Below are positions 35,926 through 42,845 of a stretch of 64,000 nucleotides of DNA, piece by piece. The position numbers and the translations under genes were made by a program. The DNA is taken from contig NZ_CP081497.1 of the NCBI RefSeq assembly GCF_019774615.1, positions 1,302,001 to 1,366,000 on the forward strand. The letters are read 5' to 3'. The notes beneath the pieces were generated by a model. The model saw nothing but the letters and a program-made list of their open reading frames with translations. It was not told the DNA's origin and made no database searches. Each line of letters opens with the position of its first letter. Position 1 is the first letter of the stretch. The DNA comes from Streptomyces sp. BHT-5-2 (GTDB lineage: Bacteria; Actinomycetota; Actinomycetes; Streptomycetales; Streptomycetaceae).

Positions 35926-36370
35926 GGTCGCGTTGCCGCAGCATCGCCCGGTCGACGGCCTCACCGATCGCGTCAGTGCTGGTCTCGGCGCGCTGCGGGT
36001 AATCCTGGTACTTCGCCTGGCGCCATACCAGCTCGATGCCGACCAACTCCGGGCTCCGCGACGGGAGATGGAAAGCTCCCCCGAGGGCTCGCCGCGCAGT
36101 CCGGCGATCCGTATGCAGACGAAGTCCCGCAGTACGGCCGCATCGACCTTTCCGCAGGTGCGCTGCCAGAGCAGGTCCGGGGCGGTGCCGGCGATCTGGG
36201 TGCCGAGTACGTTGACCCGCCGATTCCTGGTGTCCTTCGGGGCAGGAACATTCGATGAACAGACCGCAGTCCCCGCCGAACTCGCCGCTGCGGCTTGCCC
36301 TTAGCGCCGTGAGGTCTCCTATGTCCAGTCTCCAGGCGTCCACGATCAAGGCGAAGCTTCAACAAGCGGC
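35925..36370 (-). pseudogene. IS630-family transposase remnant (C-terminal part)
   Basis: The minus strand reads SPELVGIELVWRQAKYQDYP then QRAETSTDAIGEAVDRAM. This is the SPELN(x)IExxW DDE-domain end and C-terminus of the winged-helix IS630 transposases, with the Asn lost. Upstream, fragments of the catalytic domain (GHQESAGQRTRHPDRRH; ALIVDAWRLDIGDLTALRAS) are spread over two frames. The gene is degraded by several frameshifts. Confidence 0.65.
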
Positions 36371-36394
36371 CTGTCACTGAAAGCGGTGTCGCCT

Positions 36395-37705
36395 CTAACT
36401 GCGCAGGGTGGCGCGTAGGCGCAGGCCCACGGTTGCGAGACCTCCGAAGGTGGTGACCTGGTAGCTGGGTTGCGGTCCGGGTGGTTCGCTCAAGTGGTGG
36501 CAGCGGGCGGTCTGTGCGGTCAGGAGCGTCAGCATCGCCATGGCCAGAGCGGCACCTTCGCAGCCATGCGGCCCGGTACCGAAGGAAAGGAAGACCCCGG
36601 GTTTCGTCGGCGAGCCCGAATCAACGAGCCAGCGTTCGGGCCGGAACTGGTCCGGCTCGGAGTGTTGCCGGGCGTCGCGGTGGGCGGTGTAGGGGCAGAC
36701 GAGAACGGTGGATCCGGCGTCGATGGAGTAGTCGGCGAGCTGGGTCTGTCGCGTGGCGCGCCGGACCAGTAGCCAGCTCGGGGGGTGCAGTCGGAGCACC
36801 TCGCGTACCAGTGCCTGGGTGTATTGCAGACTGTCGAAATGGGTGCTGGTCGTTGCGGCCGGGTCCGCGGGCAGCAAGGCGGCTTCAGCCGCCACGCGGT
36901 CCGCTGCCTGGGGGTACCAGGCCAGGTGGAGCAGGATCCAACCGGCTGCCCGGGAAGGCGTCTCGAAGGTGGCGACGGTGATTCCAGGGAGAGTGTCGAG
37001 GATGGCTTCTTCCGTCAGTAGGCCGTAGCGGGAGGAGGGCTGGAGCATCTGTCCCAGCATGTCGTCACCGAGCTGGCCCGATGAACGGCGCCGGCGGACG
37101 ATGGGCCGCAACGCGTTGGTGAAGGCGACTTGCTGCCGTGTGCGAAACCGCCGTGCCGGTGTGGGGACCCAGCGTGGCCATACCCAGCGCGAGGGGCGTT
37201 CGAGCACCTCCCGGGCCAGGAAGAGCTGTGAGGCAAAGGGCAGCAGGGCGGGAGCGTCTTCGGAGAAGACGTAGTGCACGCCGATCTCTGCCAGGGCGTT
37301 TCGGACCAGGGGCAGCACCTCGACGTCTTGGTCTGTGGGCCACTGGTCGGCAAATCGAGCGGCCCCGGGCGCAATCTCACCGATCCGGGCTGCAACCGCC
37401 TGCGGGCGCAGACCGCGCATACGGGCGGTGTGCGCGTGCGCACGCTGCTCGGACGTCGGTGCTCCGCTCGACCGCTTCAACGGCGGGAAGAGGGGCGAGG
37501 ATGCCTGGCGGAAGTCCTGTGCGCGGCGCAGCACTGCTTCACACGGCTCGGCCGTAGCAGCTACGTAGACACCGGGCTCCAGCTGCCAGACGTCCCCGCA
37601 CTCGTCAGCGCCACGGCGCGCCAGTGCCAGTCGGTCGCGGCTCCAGGCCGCGAAGCTGCCTTCGGGCAACCGCGGCGGCTCCGGCGGCTCATTGGTCCGG
37701 CCCAT
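36395..37705 (-). CDS. Cytochrome P450, candidate peptide-crosslinking enzyme
   Basis: A 436-residue P450 from ATG 37705, with GGGGA upstream. The K-helix motif is ALVREVLRLHPPSW (ExxR). The heme loop is FLSFGTGPHGCEGAALAMA with the axial Cys. The I-helix reads GITVATFETPSRAAG, in which the usual Ala-Gly-x-Asp/Glu-Thr-Thr has become Ala-Thr-Phe-Glu-Thr-Pro. The acid-Thr pair is kept but the Gly and second Thr are lost. Directly upstream on the same strand is a 31-codon aromatic-rich peptide gene (37802-37897), separated by 96 bases containing a hairpin. That layout is known for P450-modified RiPPs. Alternatively it is an orphan P450. Confidence 0.88.
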   Translation of the reverse strand: MGRTNEPPEPPRLPEGSFAAWSRDRLALARRGADECGDVWQLEPGVYVAATAEPCEAVLRRAQDFRQASSPLFPPLKRSSGAPTSEQRAHAHTARMRGLRPQAVAARIGEIAPGAARFADQWPTDQDVEVLPLVRNALAEIGVHYVFSEDAPALLPFASQLFLAREVLERPSRWVWPRWVPTPARRFRTRQQVAFTNALRPIVRRRRSSGQLGDDMLGQMLQPSSRYGLLTEEAILDTLPGITVATFETPSRAAGWILLHLAWYPQAADRVAAEAALLPADPAATTSTHFDSLQYTQALVREVLRLHPPSWLLVRRATRQTQLADYSIDAGSTVLVCPYTAHRDARQHSEPDQFRPERWLVDSGSPTKPGVFLSFGTGPHGCEGAALAMAMLTLLTAQTARCHHLSEPPGPQPSYQVTTFGGLATVGLRLRATLRS

Positions 37706-37765
37706 GAGATCGTCCCCGACTCTCGTACCTGTCCAGGCCGATATCGTCGGCAGCGTGACGGGGAG

Positions 37766-37793
37766 CCGGCGGGACCCCGAGGGCGCCCGCCGG
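37766..37793 (-). terminator. Hairpin between peptide gene and P450
   Basis: An 8-bp perfect stem ccggcggg/cccgccgg with a 12-base loop lies 8 bases downstream of the peptide stop codon. Such leaky terminators or mRNA-stabilising hairpins often follow RiPP precursor genes and set the precursor above the enzyme level. Confidence 0.5.
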
Positions 37794-37801
37794 TAGTGCG
37801 G

Positions 37802-37897
37802 TCACTTGCGGTCGTCGCCGGTGTACGCATCCCACCCGACCCCGTACGCACCGTAGTGGCGCGTGAAGGACAGCTTGCCGAGCAGCTTGGCGATCAT
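37802..37897 (-). CDS. 31-residue aromatic-rich peptide, candidate RiPP precursor
   Basis: A short ORF from ATG 37897 with an excellent ribosome binding site (AGAGGAG, 6 bases before the ATG), ending TGA at 37802. The first 13 residues form a basic amphipathic leader-like helix (MIAKLLGKLSFTR). Residues 14-25 are HYGAYGVGWDAY, with His14, Tyr15, Tyr18, Trp22 and Tyr25 spaced by small residues. The tail TGDDRK could be a follower. Aromatic side chains separated by Gly/Ala are the expected targets of P450s that make C-C, C-N or C-O crosslinks in ribosomal peptides, and a P450 gene follows. No peptidase or exporter is obvious nearby. The peptide is not one I recognise. Confidence 0.6.
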   Translation of the reverse strand: MIAKLLGKLSFTRHYGAYGVGWDAYTGDDRK

Positions 37898-37983
37898 GAT
37901 GCACTCCTCTCGCCTGTCTGAGCATTCCCGGCCGAAAGTTCAGCAAGGAAGTCCTCGGCAGAACTCGATGCCACACGTCCCAT
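37894..37983 (-). CDS. Possible 29-codon ORF overlapping the peptide gene start
   Basis: From ATG 37983 the frame reads MGRVASSSAEDFLAELSAGN to a TGA that overlaps the precursor ATG in ATGA. The 4-base overlap would give translational coupling. The FLAEL stretch resembles a leader helix. However, its own ribosome binding site (GGGGGAA) is better placed for another ATG at 37993 in a different frame, which encodes only 16 codons. It may be a leader peptide controlling the locus, a second small product, or chance. Confidence 0.25.
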   Translation of the reverse strand: MGRVASSSAEDFLAELSAGNAQTGERSAS

Positions 37984-38056
37984 ATTGCCACATATGTTCC
38001 CCCGTGCTGGGGGTCGCCGGAACGGTCGTGGATCACCGCCCCACTCGGTGTGGTGG

Positions 38057-38500
38057 TTACCGAACGTGCACGGAGGCAGGGGGTGGGTGGCCGAAGCGGT
38101 CGACGTACGTGTCTTCCCGGCGCCGTACCAGGCGATATAGGCACCCCCAGGCGACAAAGGCGCCGATGAACACCACTTCGGCGACCATGCACAGAATTCC
38201 GTACGGCGGGTCCCAGCCATCCTCCTGGTAGCCCGGCAGCCCAACCGTGCGGGACAGTGCGAAGCCGAGAAGCATGCCGCCGCTGACCACTACGCCCAGC
38301 AGCCAGGCCGGTACGGGGTTCCGCCACGCGAGACCCAGGGCGGTGAAGAGCAGGGTGCCACCGCCGACGGTGAACAGGACTCCTATGTACGCCACCTCCT
38401 TGAGATGCTCGGGGGCGATGAGGAGATGGGCTCCCGCGCTGAGAAGCGCGCAGACGGCCGCGGTTCCCCTCAGCGAGACATCAGCCAGGCGTGCGGACAT
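38057..38500 (-). CDS. Small four-helix membrane protein
   Basis: A 147-residue protein from ATG 38500 (MSARLADVSLRGTAAVCALL). Four hydrophobic helices are clear: GTAAVCALLSAGAHLLIA, IGVLFTVGGGTLLFTALGLA, PAWLLGVVVSGGMLLGFAL and GILCMVAEVVFIGAFVAWGC. A short cytoplasmic tail ends HPPPASVHVR. The pattern fits the small uncharacterised actinobacterial membrane proteins found beside redox genes. It is upstream of, and in the same direction as, the peptide/P450 genes, with about 75 bases to the first small ORF, so it could be co-transcribed and might serve in export or self-protection. Confidence 0.75.
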   Translation of the reverse strand: MSARLADVSLRGTAAVCALLSAGAHLLIAPEHLKEVAYIGVLFTVGGGTLLFTALGLAWRNPVPAWLLGVVVSGGMLLGFALSRTVGLPGYQEDGWDPPYGILCMVAEVVFIGAFVAWGCLYRLVRRREDTYVDRFGHPPPASVHVR

Positions 38501-38989
38501 CGGGGTCTCCTGGGGCTTGCTAGGGCAGTTCTGCCTGAGGTACGTAGCGCGCCCGATGAATGGTTCATGATCGTCCACCTGGAAGTGTTGGCTCTCCTGC
38601 GAGCCCTCCCGTGAGCGGGGAGCTGTGCCCGCCGTCGGGGCGCGCTGCGTTGTTCCTGCTGCGGGAGGCTTTCGAGGCCGGGCGCGGAGTGTAGGGGGTG
38701 GAATGCTGAAGCTGGCTGCGCCCTGACGGTTTGTGCGCGTCTGCTCGAAGATCAATGTCCGCGCAGATGGTGGTGGTACCCGAGGCAACGTGGGCGGCTG
38801 GCCTGGCGGCATGCCGCGTCACCACGGCCTTCGACTGGCCCCAAGGACGGTTCGGTGCTCCGCAGCGGTGCTCCCGCTACTTTCCGTGCGCCGATGACTG
38901 CACAGTGGAAAGCGCGGATGCGAGTGGCCAGGTCAGACGGCCTGGGTTCTGGGTTGGTGTGGTCGTGGCTTGGTGTGGTGTCTCGCGTC
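38501..38989. other. Intergenic region without a supported gene
   Basis: Promoter region for the membrane protein and then sequence bordering transposase debris. No gene is supported. Confidence 0.45.
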
Positions 38990-39370
38990 GGGTGTTGCGT
39001 AGTTGGTGGTGGTGTTTCGAGTAGGAGGGTGTGCCTGGCCTGCTGGATGGGTCTTGGTGTCCGTGGAACGGTGCCAGGTGTCTGTCTGTGGAGGTTGAAG
39101 CGGAGATCCGCGAACTGTGTCGCCGGCGTCCTTGGTGGGGTGCCCGCCGGATTTCCCGCGAACTGAGTGTCGGGGGGGGGCTTGGGTTGGCGTCTTCGTG
39201 GGCCACTGTCCATGGTGTGCGTTCCTGTAATGGCCTGGTCTGCGCTCAGAACTGCGGCATCCGCGCAGGTACTGTCGGTGGCAGCGCGGGGCCCGTGCAC
39301 GTGTGGCAGATGGACGTGGTCGGTGGGGTGTTGCGGGCTGGCTGTGGTGGCATCCGAAGTCGCGTCTGTG
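38990..39370 (+). pseudogene. IS481-family transposase remnant
   Basis: The plus strand reads GLLDGSWCPWNGARCLSVEV then EAEIRELCRRRPWWGARRIS and REL, followed after frame changes by SSWATVHGVRSCNGLVCAQN and HVWQMDVVGGVLRAGCG. These match the IS481 order: HTH linker, ELRRRHPxWGARRI, a second HTH and the first catalytic Asp in the WQMDVVGG motif. Frameshifts and internal losses make it non-functional, and the sequence after the first Asp is lost. Confidence 0.7.
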
Positions 39371-39371
39371 T

Positions 39372-39565
39372 GGCTCTTGGTCGCGGCTTGTCGCACGGGG
39401 CGGTCCAGGCCGTGTTCCAGGAAGCGTTGCCGCCAGGTGCGGACTGTATTCGGGGCGGCGCCCGGATGTTGCGACACCTCCGTGATCGAGTGTCCCTGGG
39501 TGCATTCCAGCGTGATCCGCGACCGCTGAGCCAGTGCTTGAGTGGTCGTAGGTCGGTGGGCCTGT
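39372..39565 (-). pseudogene. Transposase N-terminal HTH remnant (IS630/homeodomain-like)
   Basis: On the minus strand: ALAQRSRITLECTQGHSITE, VSQHPGAAPNTVRTWRQRFL and EHGLDRPVR. This is the homeodomain-like HTH found at the N-terminus of IS630-type transposases. No catalytic domain follows; the frame runs into the antisense of the IS481 remnant. The two fragments therefore abut in opposite directions. Confidence 0.6.
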
Positions 39566-39602
39566 CTCTCAAGTGCGGTCTGCTGGGTGTCTGTTGGCGA
39601 TT

Positions 39603-40793
39603 TCAGGGGTCTGGGTGTGGTTGTGTTGTGGTGTTGTGTTGGGGGAGGTGGTTGAGGAGTTGTTGTCGGCGGGCGAGTTTTGTGTAGTTTCGGGAGAGGT
39701 GGAGTAGTGCGGTGCGTTCGGTGGCGTGGTCGGTGTCGGGGGGTGGGTTGGTTGGGGGTGTGGGGGGTGTGGGGGGTGTGGTGGGGGGTGTGTGGAGGGT
39801 TTTGAGTAGGGTGTGGGCGGATTGTGTGGGGTTGTCTGGTTGTAGGTTTAGTTGGAGTGTGACGAGGCCGTCTTGGATTTCGACGAGGCGTCGGTAGAGC
39901 TTGTGTTCTGCGGTGCCGACTGCTTGGCCGGGTGGGGAGAGGGCGATGGAGGGGTTGTGGTTGTAGAGGTCGTTCCATAGGCGGCCGAGTTGGTGGTAGT
40001 GGTGGTAGGCGTGTAGTTGGTTGAGGTGTTGGGTGAGGGTGGGGCCCCAGATCGGGATGGTCAGGCCGAGGAGCATCATGGTGGTGCCCAGGCTGAGCAT
40101 GTCTGGGCTGAGGGTCTGCCATGTCGTGGTCACGTTTCCGAGTGAGGCGCCGAAGATGGACAGGGCGCGCAGTATGCACACGGACAGGTGTACCAGTGCG
40201 CCGCAGGCGGTGAGTTGGAGCCCGCGGCGGATCCAGGGTGGGCCGGCCAGTCGTGCGTAGCGCAGGCTGCGTGCGGCTACCTGAATGAGGCCGAAGCCGA
40301 GTGTGAGGAGGAAGTAGAGCATGTAGATGGCGTGGCTGAGGTGTCCGTTGAAGACGGTGTAGGTGGGTACGGGGTCTTCTTGCGGGCTGGGGGTCAGTAG
40401 CCACAGTGCTGTCATCACGGTGGCTGCGCCCAGTGCGATCAGGGTCCACCTGCGGATGTGGGCGCGTTGCTCGCCGGGTTCGGCGCACCAGAGGTCGAGC
40501 AGGATGAGTATGGAGGCGGTCCATGCCACCCCGTTGCTTGTGTCGATGACCAGTCGTGCGAGGTCGGGGAGTTTGACTGCGTGGTCGAAGGCGACGTAGA
40601 CGGTGGGGATGTTGAGGGTGAAGGCCGTGCCTTTGAAGACGAAGGAGCACAGCAGGGTGACTGAGGCCGGGGAGGTGTGGCCGGCCAGGATCCGGCGGGT
40701 GCGGTCGATGGCGCACAGCCAGCACAGTGCGGCGACAAAGGTGTAGAGGAGGTCGACGAAGTGCAGGTCATGGCGTGCGCAGGGGGTGGACAC
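39603..40793 (-). CDS. MAB_1171c-family membrane protein
   Basis: A 396-residue protein from ATG 40793. The N-terminal about 230 residues contain seven or so hydrophobic helices (VDLLYTFVAALCWLCAID, LIALGAATVMTALWLLT, AIYMLYFLLTLGFGLIQVAA, MMLLGLTIPIWGP). A soluble part follows with the conserved pattern LGRLWNDLYNHNPSIAL, YRRLVEIQDGLVTLQ, and ends in a Pro/Thr-rich tail. This matches the actinobacterial MAB_1171c putative-transporter family, always found with ImmA/IrrE-type metallopeptidase and XRE genes, as here (40803-41770). The role is unknown; a membrane sensor or effector of a stress-response switch is plausible. Confidence 0.8.
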   Translation of the reverse strand: MSTPCARHDLHFVDLLYTFVAALCWLCAIDRTRRILAGHTSPASVTLLCSFVFKGTAFTLNIPTVYVAFDHAVKLPDLARLVIDTSNGVAWTASILILLDLWCAEPGEQRAHIRRWTLIALGAATVMTALWLLTPSPQEDPVPTYTVFNGHLSHAIYMLYFLLTLGFGLIQVAARSLRYARLAGPPWIRRGLQLTACGALVHLSVCILRALSIFGASLGNVTTTWQTLSPDMLSLGTTMMLLGLTIPIWGPTLTQHLNQLHAYHHYHQLGRLWNDLYNHNPSIALSPPGQAVGTAEHKLYRRLVEIQDGLVTLQLNLQPDNPTQSAHTLLKTLHTPPTTPPTPPTPPTNPPPDTDHATERTALLHLSRNYTKLARRQQLLNHLPQHNTTTQPHPDP

Positions 40794-40802
40794 CGGGCCC
40801 CC

Positions 40803-41333
40803 TTACCGGTCGCCCGGCTTGCGGTTGTCGGGTGCGAGCGATTGCAGCACCCGTTCGAGCAGCCGGTCCGTGGTGGGGCCGGGGAGCCGGCCGCTGCGGC
40901 TGGTGCGCTCGCCGAGCAGGGAGGCCATCATCTCGGCCTCGGCTTCTTGGCGGTCTTCGTAGCTGGTCCGTCCCAGCGTCCTTGTCAGCCCGTGGCCGGC
41001 GTCTGTGGTGTGGCCTTTGTGGTCGCAGATGACGTGGCTCAGCTCGTGCAGTATCACATGCTCGCGGTGGAGTCGGGGGGTGCCGGGCTGGAAGACGACG
41101 TAGTCGACCGCGTCGGTGGAGACCAGCATTCCGTGCACCGTGGTGCTGTGGAGTTCGAACGGCACCAGTTCGATCACGCGGCCGCTTAACTCCTGGGCGG
41201 CCGCCAGGATTTCATCGACGTCGCGGGCCTGGTCCAAGCCGAGGTCGCGAAGCCGCCGCGAACACCGGTCGTGCACCTGGCGCAGGCGTTCGCGACCGGA
41301 CCGTCTGGCGCGCAGCCCGGTGCTGAGCTTCAT
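40803..41333 (-). CDS. ImmA/IrrE-type metallopeptidase
   Basis: A 176-residue protein from ATG 41333 with the zinc-peptidase motif ILHELSHVICDH (HExxH) at about residue 95 and a downstream acidic helix (EDRQEAEAEMMASLL) that would supply the third ligand. Related enzymes (ImmA of ICEBs1, IrrE of Deinococcus) cleave an XRE-type repressor. Here the XRE gene is immediately upstream with start and stop overlapping in ATGA, and the MAB_1171c gene starts 9 bases downstream, so all three form one operon. Confidence 0.88.
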   Translation of the reverse strand: MKLSTGLRARRSGRERLRQVHDRCSRRLRDLGLDQARDVDEILAAAQELSGRVIELVPFELHSTTVHGMLVSTDAVDYVVFQPGTPRLHREHVILHELSHVICDHKGHTTDAGHGLTRTLGRTSYEDRQEAEAEMMASLLGERTSRSGRLPGPTTDRLLERVLQSLAPDNRKPGDR

Positions 41334-41770
41334 TCGGCTTCCTGATCGCTGGAGACGGGCGGGAGCCCCTGCAACTGCCGTACGTGGTCCAGGACCGCGG
41401 CGACGGCCCTCAGGCCGTCGTCGTTGACCCCTATCGCGCGCAGCATGATGGAGCGCACGCCGGCCTGGTTGAGCTGTGGAAGGGCGGCGATCTGGTGCTC
41501 GAGGGCGGGTGGCGCCTGGGTGTCGGTGAGCCGGGAGACCGGGACCCCGAAGAACTCGGCGAGTGCGGTGAGGAGTTCGATCGAGGGTCGGCTGCGTTTG
41601 CCGGTACGCAGCGCGGACAGGTACGCGCCGCTCACCTTGACCTCGGGATGGTGGGTCTTGATCTGGGCGGCCACCTCGTCGTTGGTCCAGGGCTTGCCGT
41701 CGGGGCGGCCGGATCTGAACAGGGTGTCGATCCGTTCGGCCAAGCTGGGGTGCGCGCTCAGATCTGTCAC
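41330..41770 (-). CDS. XRE-family regulator
   Basis: A 146-residue protein from GTG 41770. The HTH is KPWTNDEVAAQIKTHHPEVK, then VSGAYLSALRTGKRSRPSIE and LLTALAEFFGV, the classical XRE/Cro fold in the variant associated with these modules. The C-terminal part is a short helical domain (GVRSIMLRAIGVNDDGLRAV) that could be the target of the neighbouring metallopeptidase. It is the first gene of the operon, with its promoter in 41771-42014, shared with the divergent hydroxylase operon. Confidence 0.85.
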   Translation of the reverse strand: MTDLSAHPSLAERIDTLFRSGRPDGKPWTNDEVAAQIKTHHPEVKVSGAYLSALRTGKRSRPSIELLTALAEFFGVPVSRLTDTQAPPALEHQIAALPQLNQAGVRSIMLRAIGVNDDGLRAVAAVLDHVRQLQGLPPVSSDQEAE

Positions 41771-42014
41771 GGTTCCAGTGAATCATCGTCAAACCCCCCA
41801 GGTCGACCGGTGGTTGAAAACAGTCGCTGTGACTCGTCTTACGGTTGACAATGCGATCTGGGGGCGGGAGTGTCGATCTCATCAACTGCTGGTCGAGTGG
41901 ACTCAACTGCTGGTTGCAATGGTGTGGCGGGCAGTCTGACCACCAACGGCCCGCCCTGTGCGCAGGTGACCCATGCGCACAGGGCGGGCCATGGCATTGA
42001 GGGGGAAGAAAAGC

Positions 42015-42845
42015 ATGTCCATCGTGATCCAGGTCGTCTGGCTCGCCCTGATCGCAACGATCGAGATCGTCGCCACCCAGTGGGACCGGCTGGTGCGCGG
42101 CCATGCCCGGAAGGTGCGCAACCTCGCTTTCACCGTCATCAACCACCTGGTCATCCCGGCGGCCACGGTCACCGTCACCCACCTGTGCCAGCCGCGGATC
42201 GGCACCCACTGGATCGCCGGGCTGCCGGCGCTGCCCGGCATCGTGCTGACCGTGGTGGCACTCGACTTCGCCGGATACTGGTTCCACCGGTTCAGTCACC
42301 GCAACCTTTTCCTGTGGCGGTTCCATCAGATTCACCACTTGGACGAGGACTTCGACGCCACCACGGGCGCCCGGGTGCACACCGCCGAAGAAGTCATGCA
42401 TCAGATCGTGCTGGTCGTCATCGCCGTGATGCTGGGCGTGCCGTCGTCCTACTTCACCGTCTTCGCCACGCTCTCGTTCATCATGGCCATCTTCCACCAC
42501 TGCAATGTCGCCATTGCGTGGAAGGTGGAGCGTGTGCTGCGCACCATCGTCTTCACCCCGGCCCTCCATGTGCCGCACCACAACGACGACATCGTCAACA
42601 CCGACAGCAACTTCGGCTTCATCTTCCCGTGGTGGGACCGGATGTTCGGCACCTACAACACGGCTCAGCGGACGCCGCAGTGGCGCATCGGCCTGGACTA
42701 CTCGCACGATCTTTCGCTCCACCGCCTGATCGTCCAGCCCTTCGTCCCCAAGCAGCTCAAGGAGTCCGCCATCGCGCCGGTCCCGTACGCCACGTACGAG
42801 ACGGCCGGCCAGGCGGCCGCCCGACCGGAGGGGAAGGCGGCATGA
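42015..42845 (+). CDS. Sterol desaturase/fatty acid hydroxylase-family membrane enzyme
   Basis: A 276-residue integral membrane protein from ATG 42015, with GGGGGAAGAA upstream. Its di-iron His boxes are HRFSHRNLF, RFHQIHHLDEDFD and HVPHHNDD, in the spacing of the FA_hydroxylase family, embedded between hydrophobic helices (IVLTVVALDFAGYWF, IVLVVIAVMLGV). It would insert one oxygen into, or desaturate, a lipid-like substrate. The stop overlaps the next start (ATGA), so it is coupled to the PrpF-type isomerase. Its role in a dicarboxylate-type operon is unclear. Confidence 0.88.
   Translation: MSIVIQVVWLALIATIEIVATQWDRLVRGHARKVRNLAFTVINHLVIPAATVTVTHLCQPRIGTHWIAGLPALPGIVLTVVALDFAGYWFHRFSHRNLFLWRFHQIHHLDEDFDATTGARVHTAEEVMHQIVLVVIAVMLGVPSSYFTVFATLSFIMAIFHHCNVAIAWKVERVLRTIVFTPALHVPHHNDDIVNTDSNFGFIFPWWDRMFGTYNTAQRTPQWRIGLDYSHDLSLHRLIVQPFVPKQLKESAIAPVPYATYETAGQAAARPEGKAA

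Noticed and set aside
35925..39565. Idea that the two IS630-type fragments are halves of one element split by the peptide/P450 genes
   Set aside because: The N-terminal fragment is of the homeodomain-like type and the C-terminal one of the winged-helix type, so they probably come from different elements.
41845..41873. sigma70-type promoter with ttgaca
   Set aside because: The -35 box is perfect but the -10 position (gagtgt) is poor; not called as a promoter.
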